Origin: Actinotalea sp. JY-7876
GTDB taxonomy: Bacteria; Actinomycetota; Actinomycetes; Actinomycetales; Cellulomonadaceae
DNA: 64,000 nucleotides
Direction of reading: 5' to 3'
Assembly (NCBI RefSeq): GCF_014042015.1
Contig: NZ_CP059493.1
Location: forward strand, 2,170,001-2,234,000
The notes beneath the pieces are model-generated. The model ran no database searches, was not told the DNA's origin, and worked only from the letters and a program-made list of their open reading frames with translations. This document shows, one piece after another, positions 18,410 through 26,802 of the stretch (the stretch's first letter is position 1; each line of letters begins with the position of its first letter). Made by a program: the position numbers and the translations under genes.

Positions 18410-20302
18410 TCACTTGCGTGCCTTCTCCTTGGCATCCTTGCCGCCGGACTCCGTCGAGAGCGCGGCGATGAAGGCCTCCTGCGGCACCTCGACCCGACCG
18501 ATCGTCTTCATGCGCTTCTTGCCCTCCTTCTGCTTCTCGAGGAGCTTGCGCTTGCGGCTGATGTCGCCGCCGTAGCACTTGGCCAGGACGTCCTTGCGGA
18601 TCGCGCGCACGGTCTCGCGCGCGATGACGCGCGAGCCGACGGCGGCCTGGATCGGCACCTCGAACTGCTGGCGCGGGATGAGCTCACGGAGCTTGCCCAC
18701 CATCATCACGCCGTAGGCGTAGGCCTTGTCCTTGTGCACGATCGCGCTGAACGCGTCGACCTGCTCGCCCTGCAGCAGGATGTCCACCTTGACCAGGGCG
18801 GCCGCCTGCTCGCCCGAGGGCTCGTAGTCGAGCGACGCGTAGCCGCGGGTCCGGGACTTCAGCTGGTCGAAGAAGTCGAAGACGATCTCGGCGAGCGGGA
18901 GCGTGTACCGCATCTCCACCCGGTCCTCGGAGAGGTAGTCCATGCCGCCGAGCTCGCCGCGGCGGGTCTGGCACAGCTCCATCACGGCGCCGATGAACTC
19001 GCTCGGGCACAGGATCGTGGCCTTGACCATCGGCTCGCGGACCTCGCCGATCTTGCCGCCCGGGAACTCGCTCGGGTTGGTCACGCGGATGACCGAGCGG
19101 TCCTCCATGGTGACCTCGTACACGACGTTCGGCGCCGTGGAGATGAGGTCGAGGTCGAACTCGCGCTCGAGCCGCTCGCGGATGATCTCCAGGTGCAGCA
19201 GCCCCAGGAAGCCGACGCGGAAGCCGAAGCCGAGGGCGACCGAGGTCTCGGGCTCGTAGACGAGGGCGGCGTCGTTGAGCTTGAGCCGGTCGAGGGCGTC
19301 GCGCAGCACCGGGTAGTCCGTGCCGTCGATCGGGTACAGGCCGGAGAACACCATGGGGCGGGGGTCGTCGTAGCCGCCCAGCGACTCGGCGGCGGGCTTG
19401 CCGGCGTTGGTGACCGTGTCCCCGACCTTGGACTGGCGGACGTCCTTGACGCCGGTGATGAGGTAGCCCACCTCACCCACGCCCAGGCCCTGCGTCGGGA
19501 TCCCCTCCGGGGAGATGACGCCGATCTCGAGCAGCTCGTGCTGCGCGCGCGTCGACATCATGACGATGCGCTCGCGCGGGCTGAGGTGGCCGTCGACGAC
19601 GCGGACGTAGGTGATCACGCCGCGGTAGGTGTCGTAGACCGAGTCGAAGATCATGGCGCGCGCGGGGGCGTCGGCGTCCCCGCGGGGTGCGGGCACGGTG
19701 CGGACGATGCGGTCGAGCAGCACCTCCACGCCCTCGCCCGTCTTCCCGGACACGCGCAGCACGTCCTCGGGCTCCCCGCCGACCAGCTTGGCGATCTCCT
19801 CGGCGTACTTCTCGGGCTGCGCCGCCGGCAGGTCGATCTTGTTCAGGACGGGGATGATCGCGAGGTCGTTCTCCATCGCGAGGTAGAGGTTCGCGAGCGT
19901 CTGCGCCTCGATGCCCTGGGCGGCGTCGACCAGGAGGACGGCGCCCTCGCACGCGGCGAGCGAGCGCGAGACCTCGTACGTGAAGTCGACGTGGCCCGGC
20001 GTGTCGATCATGTTGAGCGCGTAGGGGACGAGGACGCCGTCCTCCCCCGCCATCGCCCACGGCATGCGCACCGCCTGCGACTTGATCGTGATGCCGCGCT
20101 CGCGCTCGATGTCCATCCGGTCGAGGTACTGCGCGCGCATCGCGCGCTGGTCGACGACGCCCGTGAGCTGGAGCATGCGGTCGGCCAGCGTCGACTTGCC
20201 GTGGTCGATGTGGGCGATGATGCAGAAGTTGCGCAGCAGCTCGGGCGGCGTGGCGGCCGGCTGGATGCGGCTGCTCAGCGAGGCGCTCGGGATCGGTGAC
20301 AC
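18410..20302 (-). CDS. lepA: Elongation factor 4 (LepA)
   Basis: Translational GTPase implicated in ribosome back-translocation and initiation or 30S biogenesis. 630 residues: AHIDHGKS (G1) at 30-37, DTPGH (G3), NKID (G4), then EF-G-like domains and the LepA C-terminal domain ([25 protein letters not shown]). GTG 20302 fits the conserved N-terminus; a longer frame reaches 20464 without homology. It is upstream of hemW in the same direction. Confidence 0.97.
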   Translation of the reverse strand: MSPIPSASLSSRIQPAATPPELLRNFCIIAHIDHGKSTLADRMLQLTGVVDQRAMRAQYLDRMDIERERGITIKSQAVRMPWAMAGEDGVLVPYALNMIDTPGHVDFTYEVSRSLAACEGAVLLVDAAQGIEAQTLANLYLAMENDLAIIPVLNKIDLPAAQPEKYAEEIAKLVGGEPEDVLRVSGKTGEGVEVLLDRIVRTVPAPRGDADAPARAMIFDSVYDTYRGVITYVRVVDGHLSPRERIVMMSTRAQHELLEIGVISPEGIPTQGLGVGEVGYLITGVKDVRQSKVGDTVTNAGKPAAESLGGYDDPRPMVFSGLYPIDGTDYPVLRDALDRLKLNDAALVYEPETSVALGFGFRVGFLGLLHLEIIRERLEREFDLDLISTAPNVVYEVTMEDRSVIRVTNPSEFPGGKIGEVREPMVKATILCPSEFIGAVMELCQTRRGELGGMDYLSEDRVEMRYTLPLAEIVFDFFDQLKSRTRGYASLDYEPSGEQAAALVKVDILLQGEQVDAFSAIVHKDKAYAYGVMMVGKLRELIPRQQFEVPIQAAVGSRVIARETVRAIRKDVLAKCYGGDISRKRKLLEKQKEGKKRMKTIGRVEVPQEAFIAALSTESGGKDAKEKARK

Positions 20303-20363
20303 GCCACCATGGTCCCATGACCGGCCCCGTCCCCCGGCACGGCGGCCGGGCCGCGCGGCGCCC

Positions 20364-21200
20364 TCATGCCTCGCGCGTGATCTGCACGGTGACCTCGTGC
20401 GCCCGCGTCCCCCCGCCCGCGTACGTCCCCCGCACGGGGGCGACGTCCTGGTACTCGCGGCCACGACCGATGACGACGTGGTGCTCGCCGACGTCGGTCC
20501 CGTTCGTCGGGTCGAAGGCGACCCAGTCGCCGGCCCACCACTCGACCCACGCGTGGGACTCGCCCACGACGGAGAGCCCGACGTCCCCGCCGCGCAGCGG
20601 GTGCAGGTAGCCGGACACGTAGCGCGCCGGCACGCCGGCGCTGCGCAGGGCCGCCACCGTCAGGTGCGCGAGGTCCTGGCACACGCCCTTGCGCTGCTCC
20701 CACGCGTCGGCGGCGGTCGAGTGCACCGCGGTGACGCCCGGCACGTACTCCACGAGCTCGTGCAGCCGCAGCGCCACGGCGCGCGCCGTGGCGTCCGGAC
20801 CCAGCTCGGCGGCGAGCTCCGCCGCCGTGGCGGCGACGTCGTCGGGCGCGCGCGTGGTGGCCGACGGCGCCAGGAACTCACCGAGCTCGGCCACCGTGGC
20901 GGGGTCGCGCACCTGCTCCCACGTCGCGTCGGCGACGACGGTGCGATCGCCGACGTCCACGCGCGTGACCGACTCCAGCACGAGCTCGCGGTGCGGCACG
21001 CCGCTCTCGAAGGCGGCGACCGCCGTCCCCCAGTAGTCGCGGTAGTCGTGGCGCCAGGTCTGCGGCTCCACCGCCAGCCGGCTCTCCAGGACGGTCTGGC
21101 CCCGCTCGGACAGCGGCGTCATGCGCGCCTCGTTGTACGAGGCCGTCACCGGACCGTCGTAGACGAACCGCGTCGTGTGCACCACGTGCAGCCGGCTCAC
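20364..21200 (-). CDS. Transglutaminase-like cysteine peptidase family protein
   Basis: 278 residues: a bacterial transglutaminase-like N-terminal domain ([25 protein letters not shown]) and a transglutaminase core with Cys174 (GVCQDLAH), His216 (ESHAWVEWW) and Asp near 231 (FDPTNG), so the catalytic triad is intact. GTG 21200 overlaps the stop of the alpha-E gene by 4 bp. It is the third gene of the ATP-grasp / alpha-E / transglutaminase operon, which comparative genomics has proposed makes or processes a peptide or amide-linked product. Substrate unknown. Confidence 0.93.
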   Translation of the reverse strand: MSRLHVVHTTRFVYDGPVTASYNEARMTPLSERGQTVLESRLAVEPQTWRHDYRDYWGTAVAAFESGVPHRELVLESVTRVDVGDRTVVADATWEQVRDPATVAELGEFLAPSATTRAPDDVAATAAELAAELGPDATARAVALRLHELVEYVPGVTAVHSTAADAWEQRKGVCQDLAHLTVAALRSAGVPARYVSGYLHPLRGGDVGLSVVGESHAWVEWWAGDWVAFDPTNGTDVGEHHVVIGRGREYQDVAPVRGTYAGGGTRAHEVTVQITREA

Positions 21201-22123
21201 AGCATGCTCCCCACCCACGTGGTCACCGCGCCGGACGGGAAGTAGCGGGCGCGGATCGCGTCGCTCGCCGCCGCGCACGCCCGCTGCACCAGCGCCATCT
21301 GGTGCGGCAGGTGCGCCAGCACCTCGCCGAGCTCGGCGTACTCCAGTCCGGTCCGGGCGTGCCCGAGGCTGCGCCGGGCCGCGATCGAGTACAGGTCCTG
21401 CCCGGGCGGCTCCAGCGCATCGAGGCAGCTCTGGGCCTGGGTGAGCGCGTACACGACCGAGCGCGGGAACAGCGGGTCGGTCAGCAGGAACTCCGCGGCG
21501 CTCCGGTCCGTGGCGACCCCGCGGAAGCGCCGCAGGTACGCCTCGTGCGCGCCGCACGAGCGCAGCAGCGTCGGCCAGTCCGGCCCGGACGCGCCGGTGA
21601 GCGCCCGCGCCGCCAGCAGGCGCGCGGTCATGTCCGCGCGCTCGATCGACCGCCCGAGCACGAGGAACTGCCAGGTGTCGTCGCGGGAGAGCGACTGGTC
21701 CACGATGCCGCTGACGACGGCCGCCCGCTCGCGGACCCAGGCCAGGAAGTCGTGCGGCCGGCCGGACCGCGTCCGCACCGGGAGCTGCGTCCAGGTCGCG
21801 TTGAGCGCCTCCCACAGCTCCGTCGAGATGACCTCGCGGCCCCGCCGCGCGTTCTCCCGCGCCGCGACCAGGGCGCCGGCGATCGAGGCCGGCGCGGCGG
21901 CGTCGTACGCGAGCACCTCGAGCACGACCCGACGCCCCGCCGGCACCCCCGGCTCCGGCTCGCGGTCCATCACGGCGAGCAGCGAGCGGCAGGCCAGGTC
22001 CTCCTCCGCCCACGGGTCCTCCAGCAGCGCGTGCAGGTGGACGTCGAGGAGGCGGGCCGTGTCCTCCGCGCGCTCGACGTAGCGGCCGATCCAGAACAGC
22101 GACTCCGCGATGCGGCTCAGCAC
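21197..22123 (-). CDS. Alpha-E domain protein
   Basis: 308 residues of the all-helical, Glu/Arg-rich alpha-E family: LSRIAESLFWIGRYVERAEDTARLLDVHL at the start and LGRSIERADMTARLL in the middle, the two family signatures with conserved ER pairs. No catalytic motif is evident. GTG 22123 overlaps the ATP-grasp gene end, and its stop overlaps the transglutaminase start by 4 bp, so the three proteins are translationally coupled and probably work together. Confidence 0.93.
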   Translation of the reverse strand: MLSRIAESLFWIGRYVERAEDTARLLDVHLHALLEDPWAEEDLACRSLLAVMDREPEPGVPAGRRVVLEVLAYDAAAPASIAGALVAARENARRGREVISTELWEALNATWTQLPVRTRSGRPHDFLAWVRERAAVVSGIVDQSLSRDDTWQFLVLGRSIERADMTARLLAARALTGASGPDWPTLLRSCGAHEAYLRRFRGVATDRSAAEFLLTDPLFPRSVVYALTQAQSCLDALEPPGQDLYSIAARRSLGHARTGLEYAELGEVLAHLPHQMALVQRACAAASDAIRARYFPSGAVTTWVGSML

Positions 22124-23712
22124 CCGGCACCACCCGTCCCGGCCGGCGCCGGTGCCCACCGGGCCTGCTGCTGCTGCTGCACCTGCACCTGCACCTCCTG
22201 GTCGGCCGGGCTGCTGTCGATCGGGACGCCCTGCGGCAGCGGGGCGGGAGCGGACCGGGCCGCGGCCGGCAGCGGCCGGCGCGGCGCCCCGAGCACCCAG
22301 GTGTCCTTCGAGCCCCCGCCCCGCGAGCTGTTGACGACGAGCTCGCCCTCCGGGAGCGCGACGCGGGTGAGCCCGCCGGGCAGCACCCACACCTGGTCGC
22401 CGTCGTTCACGGCGAAGGGCCGCAGGTCCACGTGCCGGGGGCGGAAGCGGTCGTCGACGAGGGTCGGGACCGTCGAGAGCTGGACGACGGGCTGGGCGAT
22501 CCAGCCGCGCGGGTCGGCGCGCAGCGTGCGGCGCAGCGCGTCGAGCTGGGCCCGGTCGGCGCGGGGACCGATGACCAGGCCCTTGCCACCCGACCCGTCG
22601 ACCGGCTTGACGACCAGCTCGTCGAGGCGGTCGAGGACCTCGGCGAGCGCGTCCGGCTCCTCGAGCCGCCACGTCTCGACGTTGGGCAGGATCGCGTCCT
22701 CGCCCAGGTAGTAGCGGATGAGGTCGGGCAGGTAGGTGTAGACGAGCTTGTCGTCCGCGACCCCGTTGCCCACGGCGTTGGCGATGGTGACGGTCCCCGC
22801 CCGGGCGCACGCGAGCAGACCGGGGCTGCCCAGCAGGGAGTCCGCGCGGAACACGACCGGGTCGAGGTACTCGTCGTCGACCCGCCGGTACACCACGTCG
22901 ACGCGGCGCCGGCCGTGCGTGGTCCGCATCCACACCCGCCCACCCGCGCAGAACAGGTCGCGTCCCTCGACGAGCTCGACGCCCATCGTCCGCGCGAGCA
23001 GCGAGTGCTCGAAGTAGGCGCTGTTGTGCACGCCGGGCGTCAGCACGACGACGGTCGGCTCGTCGACGCCGGACGGCGCGGCGGCCGTCAGGGCCGCGAG
23101 CAGGCGGCGCGAGTAGTCCTGGACCGGACGGATCCGGAGCGCGGCGAAGAGCTCGGGGAAGCTCTGCGCCATCGCCCGCCGGTTCGAGAGCACGTAGCTG
23201 ACGCCGCTCGGCACACGGACGTTGTCCTCCAGCACCCGGAAGGCGCCCTGCTCGTCGCGGACGAGGTCGATCCCCGAGACGTGCACCCGGACCCCGTTCG
23301 CGGGACGGATCCCGTGCGCCGCCCGGTGGAAGTGGGTCGACGTGGTCAGGAGCCGGCGCGGCACGACGCCGTCCGCGACCGCCCGCTGCTCCCCGTAGAC
23401 GTCGTCGAGGAACGCCTCGAGCGCGCGGACGCGCTGCGCGACGCCGGGCGCGACCGTCTCCCACTCCGCGGCGGTCAGGACGCGCGGCGCGACGTCGACG
23501 GGGAAGGGGCGCTCCTCCCCCGCGAGCGCGAAGGTCACGCCCTGCGTGAGGTAGGCGCGTGCCATGAGCTCGGCGCGCGAGCGGAGCTCGCCCGCGGGCA
23601 TCGCCACGAGCGCCTCGTGCACCCGCTCGTAGGCGGCGCGGACGGACCCGTCGCGGTCGAACACCTCGTCCCACGCTGCCCCGGCGGGGTAACCCTCGAA
23701 CAGGTCGGCCAT
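22117..23712 (-). CDS. Circularly permuted ATP-grasp protein
   Basis: 531 residues of the CP-ATP-grasp type 2 family: FHRAAHGIRPANGVRVHVSG, LEDNVRVPSGVSYVLSNR, VVLTPGVHNSAYFEHSLLA, NAVGNGVADDKLVYTYLPDL and VVKPVDGSGGKGLVIGPRA, the last being the ATP-binding loop. These enzymes are predicted amidoligases. The C-terminal 40 residues are low complexity (EVQVQVQQQQQ) from a triplet-repeat tract at about 22155-22200. ATG 23712 is first in the operon with alpha-E and transglutaminase. Confidence 0.92.
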   Translation of the reverse strand: MADLFEGYPAGAAWDEVFDRDGSVRAAYERVHEALVAMPAGELRSRAELMARAYLTQGVTFALAGEERPFPVDVAPRVLTAAEWETVAPGVAQRVRALEAFLDDVYGEQRAVADGVVPRRLLTTSTHFHRAAHGIRPANGVRVHVSGIDLVRDEQGAFRVLEDNVRVPSGVSYVLSNRRAMAQSFPELFAALRIRPVQDYSRRLLAALTAAAPSGVDEPTVVVLTPGVHNSAYFEHSLLARTMGVELVEGRDLFCAGGRVWMRTTHGRRRVDVVYRRVDDEYLDPVVFRADSLLGSPGLLACARAGTVTIANAVGNGVADDKLVYTYLPDLIRYYLGEDAILPNVETWRLEEPDALAEVLDRLDELVVKPVDGSGGKGLVIGPRADRAQLDALRRTLRADPRGWIAQPVVQLSTVPTLVDDRFRPRHVDLRPFAVNDGDQVWVLPGGLTRVALPEGELVVNSSRGGGSKDTWVLGAPRRPLPAAARSAPAPLPQGVPIDSSPADQEVQVQVQQQQQARWAPAPAGTGGAGC

Positions 23713-23831
23713 AGTCGGACGTTAGGTGGCAGACGTCACATCGAGGTTTCCGGCGGCTTTCCGGCATGGTTCGGACGCCGGTGTGCCGGGCAGGCTCGGG
23801 CCTCGCAGGGCCGGTACGCGCGGCGTGCGGC

Positions 23832-23837
23832 TACCGT
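23832..23837 (+). promoter_or_regulatory. -10 box of the PemK-like gene
   Basis: TACCGT ends 6 nt before the GTG at 23844, the spacing expected if transcription starts at the start codon. No convincing -35. Confidence 0.4.
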
Positions 23838-23843
23838 GGCCGC

Positions 23844-24344
23844 GTGCCCTCCCCGCGCTCCCTCCTGCGCCGCGCCGCGCGCCTGGCGCGGGCCGTCGTC
23901 CACGGCCGGACGACCGCGGCACCGCCGGCCCCCTCGGCACGGGCCGCGGCCGGGTACGCGGGCGACTTCCGGGGGACGGTGCACGCCGTCTACGCGCCGG
24001 ACCTTGACGGCGACCCGGACCCGGGCGAGATCGTGTGGACGTGGGTGCCGTTCGAGGAGGACCACACGCGCGGGAAGGACCGCCCGGTGCTGCTCGTCGG
24101 GCACGACGGGCCCTGGCTCCTCGGGCTCATGCTCACGAGCCGCGACCACGACGCCCGTCCCGGCCGCGCCCCGGGACGGTGGGTCGACGTCGGCTCGGGC
24201 GACTGGGACGCGCGCCGCCGGCCGAGCGAGATCCGGGTGGACCGCGTGCTGCGGGTGGACCCCGCCGCGGTGCGGCGCGAGGGTGCCGTGCTGGACCGCG
24301 CCCGGTTCGACGACGTCGTCGCCCACATGGGCGGCTCCTGGTAG
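23844..24344 (+). CDS. PemK/MazF-like family protein, orphan
   Basis: 166 residues. After a basic, Ala/Arg-rich N-terminus (1-40), the sequence [37 protein letters not shown] matches the PemK/MazF fold entry (GEIVW...KxRPVLVV) and [12 protein letters not shown] the following strand; the C-terminus ([22 protein letters not shown]) matches RVDRVLRVD of the family. MazF toxins are ribosome-independent RNases, but many chromosomal actinobacterial PemK proteins have no partner. No antitoxin-sized ORF is adjacent. GTG 23844 follows a -10 box, implying leaderless translation. It lies beside rpsT. Confidence 0.75.
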   Translation: MPSPRSLLRRAARLARAVVHGRTTAAPPAPSARAAAGYAGDFRGTVHAVYAPDLDGDPDPGEIVWTWVPFEEDHTRGKDRPVLLVGHDGPWLLGLMLTSRDHDARPGRAPGRWVDVGSGDWDARRRPSEIRVDRVLRVDPAAVRREGAVLDRARFDDVVAHMGGSW

Positions 24345-24490
24345 CATCGACCTTCGCGTGTCCGCCCAGGTCGGCGGGCACTCGTCCGGCGTCTCCCCGA
24401 GGGTGTCCCCACGCCCCAGTCCCGATACCGGACGCGCCCTCTACGACCTGTCAGATTCGCTCCGGCGAAACGCACAAGAGAGTCAAACAC

Positions 24491-24751
24491 GTGGCGAACA
24501 TCAAGTCCCAGATCAAGCGCATCCGCACCAACGAGATCGCGCGCCTGCGCAACAAGGCTGTGAAGTCCGAGCTCAAGACGCACGTGCGTCGGGTGCGCGA
24601 GGCCGTCGCCGCAGGCGACAAGGAGGCAGCCGCCACGGCCCTCCAGGTCGCGACGACCAAGCTCGACAAGGCCGTGAGCAAGGGCGTCATCCACGCCAAC
24701 CAGGCCGCGAACCGCAAGTCGGCGCTGGCCAAGCAGGTCGCCTCCCTCTGA
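24491..24751 (+). CDS. rpsT: 30S ribosomal protein S20
   Basis: 86 residues beginning [34 protein letters not shown], the typical basic helical S20, which binds the 5' and 3' minor domains of 16S rRNA. GTG 24491 has only a weak upstream AAGAGAG. The 146-bp leader region before it (24345-24490) presumably holds its promoter, but no clear box is seen. A strong terminator follows. Confidence 0.97.
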   Translation: MANIKSQIKRIRTNEIARLRNKAVKSELKTHVRRVREAVAAGDKEAAATALQVATTKLDKAVSKGVIHANQAANRKSALAKQVASL

Positions 24752-24795
24752 GGCGACCACCGTCCGCCGGATCCACCCGGCGGGCACCGGACGCA

Positions 24796-24832
24796 CGAGA
24801 AGGGCGCCACCCCTGGGGTGGCGCCCTTCTCG
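24796..24832. terminator. Terminator after rpsT
   Basis: GAGAAGGGCGCCACC (24797-24811) pairs perfectly with GGTGGCGCCCTTCTC (24817-24831), with an extra C-G pair outside. It separates rpsT from the convergent TPR-regulator gene and can serve both strands. Confidence 0.9.
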
Positions 24833-24977
24833 CGTCTCGAGGGACGTCCTGTGCCGTGTGCGGACGCGCCGCGCGCCGGGCGGACGCGTCAGCGCGACGC
24901 CCGGCGCGTGTTTCCGGGCCACCGCCCTGCGCGCCGGTCCCCCCTGCGGGCCGGCTGCCGCGAGGGCGGGTGCCCGC

Positions 24978-26324
24978 TCAGTGCTCGGCGCCGCTGAACC
25001 CGGCCGCCGCCGACGACGGGACGACCACGGAGGGGACCGCCGTCGGGTAGATGCCGGCGTCGCGCAGCGCCGCGTCGAACGCCTGGGCCGCCCCTGCCGT
25101 GTCGCCGTGGCTCAGCAGCCGGTCCCCCAGCGCCCGCCAGATCGCGGCCGCGCTCCGGCCGGCGGCCATCATCGCGAGCCGGCCGCCCGCCCACTGGTAG
25201 GTCTCGCGCGCCTGCTCGACCTCGCCCCGCGCCGCGAAGACGTCGCCGAGCAGGATGTTCCCATTGCAGATGTCGAGGGCCGCCTGGTCCTCGAGCCGGC
25301 TCAGGCCGCCGCGCGCGAGCGACTCCGCCCGATCGGCGTCCCCGAGCATGAGCCACGCGCGCCCCTGCTCGAACTCGCACCGGGCGAGCTCGATCTCGGA
25401 GCCGACGACCGCGAGCCCCGCCGCCGCCTCGTCGAGCTGCGCCAGGGCGGCCTCGGGCTCCGCGGGCAGGCACCGCAGCAGGAGCCACCCGAAGTGCAGG
25501 CGCAGGCGCGGCACGTCCCGGCTCGCCGCACCTTCGCTCAGGTACGCGAGGGCGCGCTCGGTGAGCCGGCGGGCCTCGGCGAGGTCACCGCGCCCCTCGG
25601 CGACGAGCGACGCGTTCCAGTAGATGCTCCCCCGCCCGCGCATGGTCCCCTTCGCCTCGGCGATGGCGATCAGCTCGGACGCGCGGTGGGTCGCGAACAG
25701 GAGGTCCCCGCGCTCGTAGTAGGACCAGAGCAGCGTCGCCCCCAGGCGCAGGTGCTCGTCGGTGCCCGCGATACCCGCGGCCTCCACGTCCTCGAGCAGG
25801 GCCTCACCGAGCGCGATGCTGTGCCCCAGGTCGCCGGCCTCGTGGTAGGCCGCGACGAGGTCGCAGCCCATGACGGCCGCGTCCAGCCACCGGTGGTCGG
25901 CGCGCGCGTCGGCGAGCAGCGGCTCGAGCACCGCCACGCACTCGTCGAGGTCGCCGAGCGCCTCGTGGGCGCGGGCCAGCGTGTGCAAGGCCTCGACGTG
26001 ATGCCTGGGCGCGATCGAGCCCAGGTCGAGCGCCAGGAGGCGGTCCCTCGCCTCCTGCGCCTCCCCGTTCACGAGCGCGAGCTGCGCGAAGCCGATCTCC
26101 AGGCGCGCGCGCTCCTCGCTCGGAGCCCGGTCGCCGAAGCGCAGGTACTCCGCGGTGGTGCCGAGGCGGCGCGCGAGGACGCCCAGTGCCGCGTCGGTGG
26201 GCACGCGTCGACCGGCCTCGATGAGCGAGATGTAGCTCGGCGAGAAGTCGTCCCCGGCGAGCGCCGTCTGGGAGAGGCCGGCACGGGTCCGCTCGGCGCG
26301 GAGGCGATCGGAGAGTTCTGTCAC
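24978..26324 (-). CDS. XRE-family regulator with TPR domain (RRNPP-like architecture)
   Basis: 448 residues. Residues 5-58 are a Cro/CI-type helix-turn-helix (LRAERTRAGLSQTALAG...SPSYISLIEAGRRVPTD). The rest is all-helical with tetratricopeptide-like repeats (for example ALHTLARAHEALGDLDECVAV; RLTERALAYLSEG; AGDADRAESLARGGLSRLEDQ-type units). HTH plus TPR is the plan of the Firmicutes RRNPP receptors (Rap, NprR, PlcR, PrgX) that bind exported, reimported peptides; similarity is architectural only. GTG 26324 is 8 nt after a TAGGGT -10 (26338-26333), so it is probably leaderless. An inverted repeat over the start suggests autoregulation. A 42-codon exported-peptide gene lies directly upstream on the same strand. 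Confidence 0.85.
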   Translation of the reverse strand: MTELSDRLRAERTRAGLSQTALAGDDFSPSYISLIEAGRRVPTDAALGVLARRLGTTAEYLRFGDRAPSEERARLEIGFAQLALVNGEAQEARDRLLALDLGSIAPRHHVEALHTLARAHEALGDLDECVAVLEPLLADARADHRWLDAAVMGCDLVAAYHEAGDLGHSIALGEALLEDVEAAGIAGTDEHLRLGATLLWSYYERGDLLFATHRASELIAIAEAKGTMRGRGSIYWNASLVAEGRGDLAEARRLTERALAYLSEGAASRDVPRLRLHFGWLLLRCLPAEPEAALAQLDEAAAGLAVVGSEIELARCEFEQGRAWLMLGDADRAESLARGGLSRLEDQAALDICNGNILLGDVFAARGEVEQARETYQWAGGRLAMMAAGRSAAAIWRALGDRLLSHGDTAGAAQAFDAALRDAGIYPTAVPSVVVPSSAAAGFSGAEH

Positions 26325-26348
26325 AGTTGGTCACCCTATCCGTGACAG
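26318..26348. promoter_or_regulatory. Candidate operator at the TPR-regulator promoter
   Basis: CTGTCAC (26318-26324) and GTGACAG (26342-26348) form a perfect 7-bp inverted repeat with a 17-bp spacer containing the TAGGGT -10 box (26338-26333) and another GGTCACC. One arm covers the GTG start codon. Related TGTCA/TGACA repeats occur at 26572-26590 and 26738-26754. Confidence 0.55.
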
Positions 26349-26372
26349 TGCGCGCCGGGCAGGGCCCGAAAG

Positions 26373-26409
26373 GATGAAAATCCGACGCCGGCCTCGCGGC
26401 CGGCGTCGG
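26373..26409 (-). terminator. Intrinsic terminator after the small peptide gene
   Basis: On the minus strand CCGACGCCGGCC and GGCCGGCGTCGG (plus 26382-26393 and 26398-26409) pair perfectly over 12 bp with a 4-nt loop, followed by ATTTTCATC (26381-26373). The stop of the 42-codon ORF is 6 nt before the stem, so this ORF is a separate short transcript, not the start of the regulator mRNA. Confidence 0.85.
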
Positions 26410-26414
26410 CTCCG

Positions 26415-26543
26415 TCACATCTTGCAGCAGCCCGTGCTGCCGACACCCAGCGTGCTCACGCCGCCCGAGCCGAGGGGCAGGCCGACGACGGTGAGGCCGA
26501 GCGTGACGACGACGGCGGCGAGGGTCTTGGCGATGCGGTTCAT
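26415..26543 (-). CDS. 42-residue exported-type peptide next to the TPR regulator
   Basis: ATG 26543 has AGGAG 5 nt upstream and the ORF stops at 26415. The N-terminus MNRIAKTLAAVVVTLGLTVV is a classic short signal sequence: positively charged n-region then a 17-residue hydrophobic core, ending around PLGSGG. The remaining tail of about 13 residues is STLGVGSTGCCKM, small residues with a Cys-Cys pair near the end. Own ribosome site, own terminator, and a TGTCA inverted repeat at the probable promoter all support a real gene. It could be a signalling pro-peptide for the adjacent TPR regulator, a small membrane peptide, or a modified peptide; no maturation enzyme is nearby. Confidence 0.65.
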   Translation of the reverse strand: MNRIAKTLAAVVVTLGLTVVGLPLGSGGVSTLGVGSTGCCKM

Positions 26544-26571
26544 GGGAGCTCCTGGGCGGTCGGGCGACGTG

Positions 26572-26590
26572 TGTCACGAGGACTATGACA
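26572..26590. promoter_or_regulatory. Candidate operator at the small-peptide promoter
   Basis: TGTCA (26572-26576) and TGACA (26586-26590) are an inverted repeat with a 9-nt spacer, 29-47 bp upstream of the peptide ATG. On the minus strand CATAGT, a possible -10, lies inside it. The half-sites match those over the regulator promoter. Confidence 0.5.
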
Positions 26591-26737
26591 GGGTTCCTCC
26601 GGAAATGCACGATGCCTGAGCAGCGAATTTGACGTGTCCGTGGGGGACTTTTGGCGTGAATGGGGTGAAGACGTCCCAAAGCGATCGGGTGAATATCCGG
26701 CGAGTGACCGGGCTGCCGCCGCGGCGCGCCCACGCCA

Positions 26738-26754
26738 GTCACCCCGCCCGTGAC
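26738..26754. promoter_or_regulatory. Third TGTCAC-like inverted repeat
   Basis: GTCAC (26738-26742) and GTGAC (26750-26754) with a 7-nt spacer lie in the 259-bp gap between the peptide gene and holA. The rest of this gap (26591-26737) is noticeably richer in A/T than its surroundings and holds no ORF. Could be an upstream operator or chance. Confidence 0.35.
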
Positions 26755-26763
26755 AGCGACGAC

Positions 26764-26801
26764 GGGCCGCGCGCCGCAGGGTGACGTCGGCGGCGCGGCC
26801 C
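26764..26801 (-). terminator. Possible terminator of holA
   Basis: GGGCCGCGC (26764-26772) and GCGCGGCCC (26793-26801) pair over 9 bp immediately after the holA stop at 26803. The loop is long and no T-tract follows. Confidence 0.5.
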
Positions 26802-26802
26802 T

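Noticed and set aside
23844-24344. Complete toxin-antitoxin module
   Set aside because: Only the PemK-like gene is visible; neighbours are the ATP-grasp gene and rpsT.
26415-26543. Lanthipeptide or other modified bacteriocin precursor
   Set aside because: The Cys-Cys tail is suggestive, but there is no modification enzyme, protease or dedicated transporter nearby; the DHA2 pump is not of that kind.
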